Shown: positions 34,452-46,118 of the stretch, in pieces
Layout of the letters: each line of letters starts with the position of its first letter
Numbering within the stretch: the first letter of the stretch is position 1
Source of the DNA: Aureobasidium sp. EXF-3400
Lineage: Eukaryota; Ascomycota; Dothideomycetes; Dothideales; Saccotheciaceae
Direction of reading: 5' to 3'
Assembly: GCA_024195585.1 (NCBI GenBank)
Contig: SWBL01000219.1
Location: forward strand, 23,482-87,481
Length of the DNA: 64,000 nt
Notes under the pieces: generated by a model
Told to the model about the DNA's origin: nothing
The model's input: the letters and a program-made list of their open reading frames with translations, nothing else
Database searches by the model: none
Made by a program: the position numbers and the translations under genes

Positions 34452-35061
34452 CTTGAAGGGGTTTGAATTGAGACAATTGACTCGACTAGAAAAACGGGAT
34501 GCCTTGTGAGATACCCTCGGGCTCAACTGAGTATGGTGCAGTCTTGAGTTTGTGGTATCCGAAAGCAGGTTTCAAGATTGCAGGTCCAGGAACTTCGTAT
34601 TCACAATACGGCCAGAGTGGGGATATGAGAGGCGAAAGAGTGACAAGCTCGGATTCCTAAGGAGAGTGGAGGCACTTGGGCTGAGTGCACGATTGGAATA
34701 TGGTTATGTAGCAAGTCGCACAGCGATTGGCCTTGTATTCACAAAAAGAACGAGCGAAACAGACGAGAGCAAGGAGGAAGGCATGAGGTTGAACGTCAAG
34801 GAGAGATTTGCGGGTCTGGCCGCGTCTTCAGGGTTCAACCACGATGCGCCCGAGCCGTCCCTCGAACTCTCGAGTCTCCTGATGTTTCAATGGCCAGAGC
34901 GATGGGATTGTTTCGAATCGCTCTTTGACGACTATACATGTGTTTGTGTCCGCTCCCAGTGAATCGTTCTAGTATTCAAATTGATGAAGCATATTCGAGG
35001 GCAAGAGGACAAAAAGTAGATGGCCATTGCGAGGTGGAAGCCTAGCTGGCACAAAAAGAAC
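34452..35061. other. Promoter of desaturase gene and spacer
   Basis: 610 bases up to the tRNA-Tyr gene. The 136-codon plus ORF at 34552-34962 lies in the promoter, lacks a domain and was not called. Confidence 0.5.
35053..35057 (-). terminator. RNA polymerase III terminator of tRNA-Tyr
   Basis: A run of five T on the minus strand a few bases after the discriminator base of the tRNA. Confidence 0.8.
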
Positions 35062-35148
35062 TCTCCTCTCTCTGAGTCGAACAAAGGACCTTCTGATGAC
35101 AATTAACAATTACAGTCAGACGCTCTAAACCAACTGAGCTAAGAAGAG
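35062..35148 (-). tRNA. tRNA-Tyr (GTA) with a 12-nt intron
   Basis: Full cloverleaf on the minus strand: acceptor CTCTTCT pairs with AGAGGAG (one G-T), D-arm AGCTCAGTTGGTTTAGAGC, anticodon stem TCTGA/TCAGA with loop C-T-GTA-A-[intron]-A, T-arm CTTTG-TTCGACT-CAGAG, discriminator A. The intron (TTGTTAATTGTC) begins after position 37, the canonical place; Tyr tRNAs of fungi usually carry one. Confidence 0.95.
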
Positions 35149-35689
35149 ATTATAGTTTGGGGTTAATTTTTATACATAATACTTGCATACAATAGAGAAT
35201 CACTCAGTCGAGCATATCGCACCTCTCGGACCGCTTACAACTCTCATGATAAACTACTTGGATGGTTTGTATTGCTGGCTTGAAGTAGTGACTTGCTATG
35301 GTCATAGATCGTCCTTGTTGCACCGGCTCCGTGTCACGTTGGTGGACGCTATGATAAACAACGTTCTTGATAGGACTTTCTTAGTAAAGGGATCTGTAGG
35401 ACACAAAAGGTGGTATAACCAACGTCAGTCACATATTGGGGCACTGAGACTCACACATAGGGTGAAGCAATACTTGAAGAGCCATACGACAAGCTTGAAT
35501 AGATATATTAGCCAGTGTGGGCGGTGCTATCAACGACGGGAGGCAAAAAGATGGCCGAAATTGTTGCAACAGGGAGGACCCTGACAAAAGATAAATGTGG
35601 AGAAAGTTCATCGAGAATGACGCGCCAAGGCGGCGGTAGAAAGAGAATTGGACATCGTCGACAACCTTTACCATGTCATTATCAACACA
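35149..35689. other. Spacer between tRNA-Tyr and PUS1
   Basis: 541 bases; a 133-codon plus ORF at 35183-35584 has no recognisable feature and was not called. Confidence 0.5.
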
Positions 35690-37605
35690 ATGGCAGACTC
35701 GACTGAGATCAAGCCGGATACGGCGCCTGTTGTCGACGATAGCTCCAACACAACCGCCGCTGAGGAAAGTGGAGAGCCCAAGGGCGAGTCCCACAGTGAC
35801 CGCAAGCGCAAGCGATTTCAAGACGATGGACTCAAATTTGGTCGGGGTGGTAAGAAGAGAGATCTGGGCAGGAACGCGTGGTCGTAGGTATTGCTCATGG
35901 TTGGTATACACTTAGCCGTAACTAACATATCCTCAGACGAGAGCAGCCAGATCGAAGAACTCGCAACGACGAAGAGAAGAAGAAGCCGCGTCCTGAAAAC
36001 TCGGTCCTCCCTGCACCCTTCGCCCAGGATGAGATTGCTGCAGAGGAGCGCAAGCCTAAGCGCAAGGTTGCCGTCTTGATTGGATACAGCGGTACTGGTT
36101 ACAAGGGCATGCAAATCAATACAACCGAAAAGACAATCGAGGGCGACTTGTTCACAGCCTTCGTCCAAGCTGGAGCAATCTCGAAAGCAAACGCTGACGA
36201 CCCCAAGAAATCGGCACTCGTCAGATGCGCCCGTACCGACAAGGGTGTCCACGCTGCAGGCAACATGATCTCGCTCAAGCTGATTGTTGAAGATCCCGAC
36301 ATTGTCCAGAAGATCAATTCGCATCTATCACCACAAATCAGAGTCTGGGGAATCGAGAGAACAATCGGCAGTTTCAGTTGCTACCAAGTCTGCGACAGCC
36401 GTTGGTACGAATACCTGATCCCATCCCACGCCTTCTTGCCTCCTCACCCGAGCAGCTGGATGGCAAGAAACCTGGAGGAGGCTGCCGATGAGGTCGGTGA
36501 CCGTGAAGGTTACGAGTCTCGTCAAGCTGAGGTCAAGGACTTCTGGAAGACTGTTGAAGAGCGTGATATCAAGCCCATTGTCGATGCTCTGGACGACGAC
36601 ATTCGTGAATTGGTCCTACAAGCTATTCACGAGCCTTCTGACTTCAACCCTGATGGAGAACAGCAAGACAAGCAAGAGGAGCAGGTCAAGCAAGCCGCCG
36701 ATGTCAACACATCAACACCCGCAGAGGCTGAGACCAAGCCCGAAGCTGCTGCTGAAACTGCTGGCACAACAGACACTCCCATGCCTGACGAGCCTGCTAC
36801 TCTTGAAACTACCAACATCCCCACAGAGCAAAAGAAGCGTATCGAGGCTGCTGTTAAACAGCTCAAGATTGCTTACAACACTGCTCGTCGCGCATACCGC
36901 ATTCCAGATGTGCGTATCGCTCGCGTGCAAGCCGCGCTCGACTCTTACGTCGGAACTCGCAACTACCACAACTTCACCATTCAGAAGACATACAAGGACC
37001 CTTCAGCCAAGCGCAACATCAAGTCCTTTGTCTGCAACCCGAAACCTATTATCATCAACGGCACCGAATGGTTGTCGCTAAAGGTCCACGGTCAATCGTT
37101 CATGATGCACCAAATCCGCAAGATGGTCGGTATGGTCGCACTGACTATTCGCTGTGGTGCTCCCATCGAGCGCATTGTCGAGGCCCAGGGTGACCAGAAG
37201 ATCAGCATTCCCAAGGTTCCTGGTTTGGGTCTGCTGCTCGAGCGCCCTGTGTTCGACAGCTACAATGATATTCAAGCCGTCAAACATGACAAGGAAAAGC
37301 TCGACTTTGGCAAGTACGAGAAGGAGCTCGAGGAGTTCAAGCAGAGAGAGATCTACCAAAGAATCTTTGCCGAAGAAGAGAGAGACAACACGTAAGTCCC
37401 GAACCATCTTCGCCAACCCAATGCATTACTAACACGATTTTTCAGATTCCACCTGTTCTTCAACCAGATCGATAACTACAAGGAACGCCACTTCTTGTAC
37501 CTGACGTCAAAGGGTCTCGAGGCTATCAAGGGTGCTGGCAAGTTGGATGAGCAGAGAGCAGCCAAGTCGAAGAACGATGGCGCCGATGCTATGGAAATGC
37601 AGTAG
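35690..37605 (+). CDS. PUS1: tRNA pseudouridine synthase 1
   Basis: TruA-family enzyme converting uridine to pseudouridine at several tRNA positions (and in U2 snRNA) in the nucleus. Three exons: 35690-35883, 35937-37391 and 37446-37605; 602 residues. The catalytic Asp is D166 in RTDKGVHAAGN. Other motifs are GYSGTGYKGMQ, SFSCYQVCDSRWYEYLIPSHAF, YVGTRNYHNFT and HGQSFMMHQIRKMVGM. A Glu/Pro/Ala/Thr-rich insert (about residues 305-355) splits the catalytic domain, as in yeast Pus1. The basic N-terminus (RKRKR, GGKKRD) suits nuclear import. Both introns splice cleanly, and the third exon ends LYLTSKGLEAIKGAGKL and a short tail. Confidence 0.96.
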
Positions 37606-38395
37606 ATGTCGTCTCGTATAGAGTCAAAGAGAGAATAGGTGTGTGCTCGAAGCAGAAAAACAGCACACCGCTAGTTGTAAATGAAAAATTTTCTGAAGCA
37701 GATTCAATCTATACTCACTGCATATTCCTGTGTCTTCTTTCTTCTCAATCCACTCTTCCTCATCAAAGTCTGTTATATTGGTAGTTGTAAAAATGCACAA
37801 TACTTTGAGTCACAAGGTCGTTGCCATTGAAGGCCCCTAATTTGGTCGTTCTCAGTGGAAACGCTCCTGTTCTCGAATTGATTGTGCATTTCCATAGTTC
37901 AGTATGTTGCTGTGCGTTGTTATGGGAGTAGCAAGGAAGGAGATGAGGGCAGCAACAAGGCAAGGTAAAGGTATGTCTCCAGGCCATCTCCAGTTCATCG
38001 GTCGTTCCAATCTCATACACAACATCTTCTCTGGGTCATGCGTCAGAGAGATCGTTTCGGTCGTGACAAGGTCATGTGGAGTGACCAGTGTAGAAAGAGA
38101 CGAAGGGAGCTAAGAGGGTGTATCGTCAACCTATAGGAGCAGATGTGTGATATCTCAGGGGGAAGCGGATGATCAAGCAGCATTCTGCCAGTATGCACAA
38201 GTCTACTCACATACTGTGACATGTCAATCGAGAGCATACATAGGTGATCGTAGGGGAGGCATCATCGTGTCGAGGAGGTGATGTGAAGGTAAGTTGCTTG
38301 TCGAAGACCCTGGTGTTGTGGCTTCACCTCACAGCTGCATCTCGACACAACTGTTCGATCCTCGCCTTGACCACTTCTACAGCAAAGACAACACC
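37606..38395. other. Spacer between PUS1 and an F-box gene
   Basis: 790 bases; nothing supported beyond the PUS1 3' end and the F-box gene promoter. Confidence 0.5.
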
Positions 38396-39798
38396 ATGAA
38401 GATGGTCAGCAGCCGTGTCTCCCTCCGAGAGGGTATTCGCCGTGTCGTCAACAAGGTCAAGAGCCGCAACCTCCTTGCTCGTAAGTACAGCTATTAGCCC
38501 TACGCAGAAATCGTTATTGACAGTCGACAGGAGGCAAGACCAAGGGATACCATCCCAAGAAGCTGCTGGACCTGCCAACAGAGGTGCTGGGCCTCATCGC
38601 CGCAGCTGCCAACAAAGGGGATCTTCCCAGCCTACGCATGACCTGCAAAGAACTCTTTGCAGTCACAGATGAGAAGTTCGTGGAGGCATTCTTCTCCCAT
38701 CGCAGCCATGTGGTGTCCAAGGAGAGCATCTACGCCCTCCTTTACATCACCAGGAACCCTGTGCTCCTTCGTCAGATCAGGAGCATAACGATAAACGCCC
38801 TGACCGGTGCTCTTCACAGCCGCTTCATCGATTCAGGCCGATTCGAACTCATCATGGAGCAAATCTTCATCAACATCGGGAGAAACGAGAACTTACTGGA
38901 CGTCTCGGTCGTTGCAGACCTGTCAGACCATCACCATGGCTTCAGGGAGCTCCTGAGAACCGAACAGTTTACCAGTCGGTTCTCGATATGTCAAATTCTT
39001 GCGGAAACCATGCGTGCACTCACCAACTCCGGCTGCACGTTCAGTGACCTTGCAGTCGTCGTAAAAGTTCCCCTGGAGAAGGATGTCTACAAAAGCCTCC
39101 TGACTTACATGGAGAAGAACGACCAAATTCTCAGCAGTGGCAGGTCCTTCCAAATAAGCGATACCTCGAAGCTGGACTTCTACATCAAATGGGAAAACGG
39201 CGATACCAACCGCATACATATTGTGAAAGCGGATATACATGAATCATGGCCTGTACACAGTTCCAAACACGGCATGCCCACTCTGGCTGCAGGGAACCAT
39301 CTCAGGCACACCTCAGTCAGCCACTTGACCGTCGAGCATACCAATATATGGGATGTACAGTGGTTGGCTGGATCGAGCCTCCGCACACACTTCAGCAGCA
39401 TCACCAGCTTGGACCTGATCGACGTTTCAACAATCCAAGCCTCAGGAGCAGCAAGCACACTGTTCAAGCAGCTGGCAAAACTCCCAAACCTCAACATCTG
39501 CCGCATGAGTGGAGTGACAATCGTTGGAAACAGACACACAATGGCTTATCTGATCGTACCGGAAAAGATATCATTAGAAGGCCCAGATGTGTCGGACAGA
39601 CTCAAGCAGTTGGGATTTGCTTTAGAAATCGACTTGGATGCTTGGACACAGCAGGAGTCTGTTCATCATACGACAAACTGGAAATGCACTACAGTGGGGA
39701 TTTGGAATGAGAATACAGAGATCGATGACATCCGGGCATACATGTGGTACATTCGCTTCCTACAAGTACCAGAGGCAATGGAGGAGGCACTTTCTTAA
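38396..39798 (+). CDS. F-box protein with short basic leader exon
   Basis: Two exons, 38396-38480 and 38531-39798, 450 residues. The first exon codes for a basic amphipathic helix (MKMVSSRVSLREGIRRVVNKVKSRNLLA). The acceptor at 38530 was chosen over one seven bases upstream because it keeps the frame (AR-GKTKGYHPKK). The F-box follows at about residues 38-78 (KKLLDLPTEVLGLIAAAANKG, then DLPSLRMTCKELFAV), and then the family pattern FVEAFFSHRSHVVSKESIYAL. The rest is Leu-rich without perfect LRRs (SVSHLTVEHTNIWDVQWLAG, SLDLIDVSTIQ). It is a likely SCF substrate receptor with unknown target, and the frame is intact, unlike the broken relatives at 22007 and 47034. Confidence 0.85.
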
Positions 39799-40610
39799 TG
39801 ACGAGAGACTTCACAAATACAAGTTTCAACGTTCAGGCCCTCGAGACAATTCGACATAGAAATAGCGAGTCAGACTTTCGAACCCCAAATTCTGTTACTA
39901 TGGGTAGTTGGAGGAAGTGTGGACATACATTCTCCTCCACCTCTCCTTTCGGCTCAGTGTGGGCGAGTTTTCAGTCCAAACACAGTGACAGACCAGCAAA
40001 CACTCTCACAGCTGTGGAAATGCCGGTGGAACGGTCATGTGCAGTAGGATCGACCGGAAATGCCGGCACAGCGCTAGAGTGTTTACTAGGGGATGATCGA
40101 GACCTGGTTGCCGGAACTATATTGGTTTGGAGGAGTGCAGATTACAGAAATGGACCACGAGACTTCGATGAAGATTTGATCGCCAGCATCCAGTTCGTGT
40201 TCTGTCGGCTATCATAGATGCATGGGCGTGTTGCCACGATGGAGCGCTCGAGATGCGATATGATCTGCTCTGGAAGCCTCAACGTTACAAAGAAGCTGCA
40301 GTATGGCCGATGAGCGACGTTGGTGCTGCAGTGCGCATGGCGTTAGTGGTTATTGAGTTGCCAAATGTGTCTATCTATGAATGGCTGGCAACGATGTGAT
40401 CTACTGAGTAGACTTCTCGTAGCGATTGTGAGACAGTCATCTATTGACCTGGAAGCTGTGTTATCGGTGATGATGAGGACATTAGTCCACGACATTGTGT
40501 TGTAGTATGGAAAAGATTTAATCATAACAAAACATAAATTCATATACTATGTACAAGATGAGCCTCTAACTTTAGATGTACAATGCTCAGGTTTGCATGT
40601 GCGAATGCAT
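39799..40610. other. Convergent spacer
   Basis: 812 bases between 3' ends of the F-box gene and the MFS gene. The 157-codon plus ORF at 39744-40217 overlaps the F-box gene end and has no domain. Confidence 0.5.
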
Positions 40611-42722
40611 TTATCTGCGCTCGACCCGCTCGATCTCGATGTTGTCGTTCAAGGTGGGAATGTGGACGGTCGTGTGATCCATCTCCAATGCCTGCTCCTT
40701 GAGGGAGATGGCGTCGGTCTTGGTCTCGAGAGGAGCATCAACAACCCAGTTCATTCTCTCGCTCGAGTTGCGCATGAAGAGACAGATGGCAGCAGCGAAG
40801 ACACAGCCCGGGAGGAAGGAGAACCAGACAACCTTGTAGGCGTGGGCCTCGGTCTTGTGGAGTGCGGCGAGGCCGGCGCCGAGGATTTGTCCGTTGATTC
40901 CAGGGATCTTGTCGAGGCCCTGACCGGAGAAGTAGAAGCCGATGAGCTGACCAATGTGTTCTGGGTTGAATCCGAGAGGGAGTACAGCACCGACTGCGCA
41001 AATAATGTTAGCATAGATCAAACGGTCAGGAATCGTTTCTGCCACTTACTGATAGCCTCAGGAATTTGAGTGTTTGTGAGCGATCCGTAGATTGCGTTTG
41101 CGATGCCCAGACCGACGGTACCACCGAGAGTGCGAGAGGAGATGGTAAGAGCAGAAGCGGTACCGATGAAGAGAGGAGGAGTTGAGTTCTATGAGTTTAG
41201 TTGTTAGTACATTGCTCAGTAGTATTTTGCGAATTTGTTGCTCACCTGGACCCAAACCATGATCAAAATCAGAACGGGGGCGAAACCCAAACCACCAACG
41301 CCGTTGAATGCAAGGCCAAGTCTGCCGTCGGTACCAGCAAGTGCAAGACCGATGACAGAAGCACTGAAAGAGACGAAGCCGACGAAGATGGGCCACTTAA
41401 CATCTCTGAACTTGGTAACATAGACGGAAAGGAGAGGCGAGACGACAGTGATGACCATGAAGAATGGAAGGAGGTAGGCGTTGGCCTTGATAGTGCCAGG
41501 CTGCTCCCAGATGCCGTTGACTTGCGATGGGTAGATGTTGTTCATGAGGTAGAAGAGAGAGCCCTCGACGGCAATGAGGACCATGCAGAGGGGGAAGTTG
41601 CGTCCGTTCTGGAAGAGGCGGTGGTCCAAGAAACCAGTCTTGGTTCCCTTCCATTCTGCAACATATATTAGAGGTGGTTGAAAGTATCAATGAGGATCAA
41701 ACGTACCATAGATTAAGCAGACGATGAACAGAACACCACCGACAACAACGGGAACGACGGTGTGAGTCTTGTTGGCCCAACCGTAGTTTGAGTCTCCGCT
41801 CCAAGCGAATCCCATCAAGAAGGGAACGAGAGCGCCAAGAAGCAGAATGTAACCAATCCAGTCGAGAGCCTTGAGCTTCTGGCCAAGTGTTTGCTTGCTG
41901 GCGGCAGTACGGGGAGGGGGCTGCATGACGATATAATTAGTGGTGTACTGAAGTCAGTAGAAGAGCCGACTCACAAAGTAAAGTGCTGCAATGCCGATGA
42001 TAACGAGGCACTCAAGGATGAACTTGATACGGAAGACCCATCTCCAGCCGTTTACGGGGTCGGCAGTCGTTGCGGCACCGATGGGAAGAAGAGCAACGAG
42101 CGATGATAGACCAGAGACCCAACTGACGATAGTCTGACCATAAGCACGGTAGGCTCCGGGAAGGACTTCGGATGCGACAGCGAACATGATACCAGAAATA
42201 CCGGAAGCAACACCAGAAAGTGCTTGACCAGCGATGACGCCTGTCATTCCAGTGGCAGTCATGGACACGATAGAGCCAACGGCGAAGAGTATCCAGACGG
42301 CGAGGATGAGATTTCTGCGACCGTAGACATCCGAAATGATGGCGAAGATGGGACCGAATGCGATGGCAGGGACAGCAGCAGCCTGGACAATCCAAATTCT
42401 TTCACTTGCAGTGCCGTCTAAAGCTCCAGCGATAGCGTACTGATTCGCGGCAGGGGCAATACCGTAGTATGTGTTCTAATCATCCATATCAGTAACTGTG
42501 TTATGTTCAATGATAGGCAGAGCGTACCTGGAATGTAGCCAGAGCGCAAATTGCAACGATGGCCCACGCTCTCCAAGACACTGGTTGTTTGTGATCGGGA
42601 TCCTGGCCCATCGTGCCAATGACTGTGACTTGTTCATCTTTAGCGTCGACGGCATACGAGTCGACTACATGTGATTCGGGGAAGGTCGAGACTTCCATGT
42701 GTGTGGCAGCTGACTTGTCCAT
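40611..42722 (-). CDS. MFS transporter, TRI12/siderophore-type drug efflux family, with an apparent 1-nt frameshift
   Basis: Proton-coupled exporter of the 14-helix type. Exons: 42528-42722, 41975-42476, 41707-41920, 41246-41655, 41050-41188 and 40611-40993; about 613 residues once the shift is allowed for. Motif A appears as ISDVYGRRNLIL, later SGVASGISGIMFAVASEVLPG (motif C-like), ALDWIGYILLLGALVPFLMG, and the conserved loop NGRNFPL. The N-terminal 50 residues are hydrophilic, as is the acidic/basic C-terminus. Splice joins 3-6 are all in frame. In exon 2 the frame read from the acceptor (NTYYGIAPAANQYAIAGA) and the downstream frame (LDGTASERIWIVQ) differ by one base; they meet at the four-A run 42420-42423. 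It is divergent from the PhyH-like gene. Substrate unknown. Confidence 0.85.
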
Positions 42723-43985
42723 GTTGATGGAAGCCTTGCGATGGAATAATGAGAGTTGTATGAGAACAAAGCACTGCAAGGTATAGGTGGAGGATGGTCG
42801 AGATAAATGTAACTGGGGTAAGAACTTCTGGGGGAGTGCAATGTGGGACCTTTATGGGGTAGATGTATCCACGACTGGCCCGGTGCAGCATGTGGTCTAT
42901 CTTGGTGGTCCAACGTCTGCCGGTAGGGCTCGAGCTGGAGAAGCGTCGTATCTTGTGGGCGAGTCCGATAGTAAGAGTCTGGGGATATGAGAGGCTCTCC
43001 GCCACCCGCCGCTCTGAGAATTCAATGTTGGTGTCGCAAAGGACAATCTGGAAAGAGACTTCGCTCTTTCTGGCCAGTCCTCCTGTGAGGAGGCCGCATT
43101 CAAGCCATTATTGTTTAGCTTACCGTGTATTGTTGGTATGCGATTTGAGTCACCCCACACTGACTTGAGTGATGCGGGATGTGGACGCGGGTGAGTTCGG
43201 TGTAGGCATAAAGGTCAGCAGAAAGTACTCGTTCACCAGGGTCAGAATTCGTGAACGCTGCTTCTCAGACACTGTTGGCCAGGACTTGTGTCAGGCAGGA
43301 TCCCACTCCGTGCCTAGACCCCGCAGATGCAACCTGTGGGGGTCTCAACAACGTTTTGTCCCGATGCCCGAGCGCACCTTTGAGTCTTCTCCTCGCTGGA
43401 GTGAAGATCAAATGGAAAGAACCATGCTAAGCTCTGGGGAGGGTACAAGCTAGTAATGAACCTCGTGCCTATAGAGCTCTAGAAGGCCAGTGTTCGGAGG
43501 GCAGCCACCTCCGAGTGCGGGGAAGAGTCATTCGGCTCGGTGCAGACCGACGCTGTGCGTTTCTGTGACTTGGTCCGAATGCCATGAGAGTGTTCAATTG
43601 AGTCTTCTTTACTGTACCCAGCGCTTGTCTACACGTCGACACTAGAATGTAGAGAATGTCCGAGTTTACAGTTCCTGAAACAGACTCCTCTCTGTCTCCT
43701 CCAAGATGAAAAAAGGAACCAATTCAAGATTGTTCTCGATCACTAACTTCGGGCCACAATCCGGGGCCCCTCACCGAACGGAGCAATTCCCCCAGCACCT
43801 CTCGGCGAGGGCATCGGCTGAGCTCGGGCGACTCTCTAGCCCCTCCCTAAGGCAACGGACCTCCACCGCGTGAGGGCCTCTGATTATAATAAGAGCAGCT
43901 AAATAGTCTCAAAAAACACAATTCTATTCTCCAGATTCAATCTGCTCATCACACATCAAACAACATCTCATCAGTCAACATCAAG
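42723..43985. promoter_or_regulatory. Divergent promoter region of MFS and PhyH-like genes
   Basis: 1263 bases between two divergent start codons. A TATAATAAG box at 43885-43893 lies 93 bases before the PhyH-like ATG. A GC-rich block (about 43750-43870) precedes it. A 94-codon ORF at 43169-43453 is not supported. Confidence 0.5.
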
Positions 43986-45132
43986 ATGGCTACCGCTACT
44001 ATGACCCAGACCACCAATGTCCAGCGCGAGTTCAACGAGGAACCTGTACTCGACCTCAGAACCGTTCACGCTATCCCACCTTGTGTCGTTCACGACACTC
44101 CTGTCCTCAATGTCCTTGACGAGTCGGTCCACTATGGCGATTTCCGTGACGGTAAGCTTTTGACCTTGTCCAATTTCAATCACGACGCGTACTGATACTT
44201 TTGCAAAAGACCTTGCCCGCGATGGATACTGTGTAGTCAAGGGAGTTGTTGAGAAGGAAAAGGCCCTTAAGTACGCCGAGGATATCAAGGACTGGCTCGA
44301 GGGCTTCGGACTCGGCTACAAGCGCGACGATCCTTCGACCATCCGCGAAGAATGCCTTCCCATCATCCACCAGAAGGGTCTCCTCCAAGCATACGGCGCT
44401 ACTCACGAATCTTTCACATGGGCTGTCCGCTCCGAGCCCGCAGTCATCGACACATTTGCCCACCTCTACCAGGACCCCGATCTTATCTGCTCCTTCGATG
44501 CCGTCAACGTCTCTCTCGCCAACCGCCAGGATCTTCCCGCCAACGGCGCATGGCCTCACCAAGATCAGGACCCCGAACGTGGCGGTCTGCGCTGCGTCCA
44601 GGGCTTTGTCAACCTCTTGCCCAACGGCCCCGAGGATGGCGGTCTTTTGGTCCTGAAGGGTGGCCACAAGGTCAGCGAGGAGTACCACAACGTTTTCAGA
44701 AACGAGGCTCGCGACTTCAGATGGACAAACGAGATGTACCTGTTCAAGGAGACTGGTCTTAAGTGGTTGGCCGACAGAGGCCACGAGTGGGTCAAGGTTG
44801 ACGCCGAGCCCGGTGATCTTGTTCTTTGGGACTCTCGCACCCCTCACTACAACGCCTCGCCCAAGAAGAACACCGACAGATTCGTTGTCTACGTCTGCAT
44901 GTTGCCAGTCTCGACAGCAACTCAGGAGGATCTGATCCGCAAGAAGGAGCTCTTCGAGGAGCAGCACGGTCACAGCCATTGGCCCATGGCTCTTCAACCA
45001 TTCATCAAGGCCTTCTTGGAGCCTCAGCGCGACGGCAAGCCCGACCCTCACAACACATGGAAGCCTCGCCAGGCCCCACAATTGAGCGAGAGAGGCTTCA
45101 AGCTTACTGGTATTCCTTACATCAAGGCTTAA
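43986..45132 (+). CDS. Phytanoyl-CoA dioxygenase (PhyH) family oxygenase
   Basis: Fe(II)/2-oxoglutarate dioxygenase-fold protein, exons 43986-44151 and 44210-45132, 362 residues. Iron ligands: H172 and D174 in WPHQDQD, and H268 in WDSRTPHYN; a following Arg at about 279 (KKNTDRFVVY) could bind 2-oxoglutarate. The N-terminal domain starts with DLARDGYCVVKGVV. The loop GGLRCVQGFVNLLPNGPEDGGLL is typical of fungal members. No peroxisomal C-terminal tripeptide (ends IKA) or signal is seen. Related fungal enzymes act on small hydrophobic acids or secondary metabolites. Its neighbour is an efflux-type transporter in divergent orientation, which hints at a shared metabolite but does not prove it. 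Confidence 0.92.
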
Positions 45133-45426
45133 GCTCAGGAGCTGTTTTGTCTTTTCTCTTCCAATCTTTCATGCACATATTCCCACGATTTTTCTGTAGC
45201 TCATTTTGTTCTTAGCATTTATTCAATTCAAAATCATGATACCAGTTTACTCCATTCCGTGTCCTTCAATCGGGTCTATTATTTATTGAGCGCTCACTGA
45301 AAAAAAATATGCTAGGAATGACTTGGCCTCCGTTTAGGAGGCAGCAGGGCATCCCCTGTGTAACACTCAGCGCGACTGCAGCCTGGTCAATTTCACGTGC
45401 CGCAACATTACATCACAACACATAAC

Positions 45427-45435
45427 AATATATAT
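45427..45435 (+). promoter_or_regulatory. TATA-like element
   Basis: A TATATATAC stretch at 45427-45435 about 75 bases before the ATG at 45510, in an A/C-rich leader typical of fungal promoters. Confidence 0.4.
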
Positions 45436-45509
45436 ACACCACACACAAACGTCAACTCAACTCCTTATCATCATCTCAGTCTTCGCAAACACGCAAAGCA
45501 CACAAGACA

Positions 45510-46118
45510 ATGGGCACTCGCAACCTCACCCTCGTTTACTACAAAGGCCAATACCGCATCATCCAATACGGCCAATGGGACGGCTACCCTGATGGTCAAG
45601 GCCTGACAATCCTCCGCTTCCTCCTCGATGCCATCAACATCGCAGATCTCCAGAAGGTTCTCGACGACAGCGACAAGCGTGTCATCCTCATCAGCGACGA
45701 GGAAAGGGATACCTACTTCGAGGACCTTCTCAATAAGCAAGTCGAAAAAAGAAGCTTTGTTCCTCTTCCTGTTATCGAATCCCTATCTCGCGATACTGGA
45801 GCCAAGATCCTAGAGGTCGTCGCTTGTGCTACGCAAGAGGAACCTGTGATGATACATCCCTGGGATATGAAGTTCTTGGCTGATGAGCTTTTCATGGAGT
45901 GGGCTTGGGTGGTGGATCTGGATAAGAAAGTTCTGGAGGCGTATACTCATTGGAACAAATACAAGGTCATGAATGAGAAGTCGAGATTTGAAGAAGTACT
46001 TGGAAGTGAGAAGAAGTTGCCGGGTTTGGTGAAGAGGTTCGGGTTTGATGAGTTGCCTGAGTATGAAATGGGGTTCCTTGGGGCTTTTGAGGCTTTGCTT
46101 GTGGATGGAGCAGAATGA
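45510..46118 (+). CDS. Hypothetical protein with phage-like QYGQWDGYP motif
   Basis: Single exon, 202 residues. The N-terminus MGTRNLTLVYYKGQYRIIQY, then GQWDGYPDGQG, is a motif I recall from small phage and bacterial hypothetical proteins and from fungal homologs; its function is not known to me. The rest is acidic and helical (LRFLLDAINIADLQKVLDDSDK, FLADELFMEWAWVVDLD), with a region resembling a knotted Trp-rich core (IHPWDMKF). No signal peptide or membrane segment. Fungal codon and leader context (A/C-rich, TATA upstream) suggests a resident gene, not a fresh insertion. Confidence 0.85.
   Translation: MGTRNLTLVYYKGQYRIIQYGQWDGYPDGQGLTILRFLLDAINIADLQKVLDDSDKRVILISDEERDTYFEDLLNKQVEKRSFVPLPVIESLSRDTGAKILEVVACATQEEPVMIHPWDMKFLADELFMEWAWVVDLDKKVLEAYTHWNKYKVMNEKSRFEEVLGSEKKLPGLVKRFGFDELPEYEMGFLGAFEALLVDGAE

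Noticed and set aside
34552..34962. 136-codon plus ORF upstream of the desaturase
   Set aside because: Lies in the promoter, no domain, no splice or leader context.
40593..41671. Plus-strand ORFs over the MFS gene
   Set aside because: Antisense of membrane-protein exons; acidic composition is a mirror of hydrophobic codons.
44176..45081. 301-codon minus ORF over the PhyH-like gene
   Set aside because: Antisense shadow of a gene with clear iron-binding motifs.
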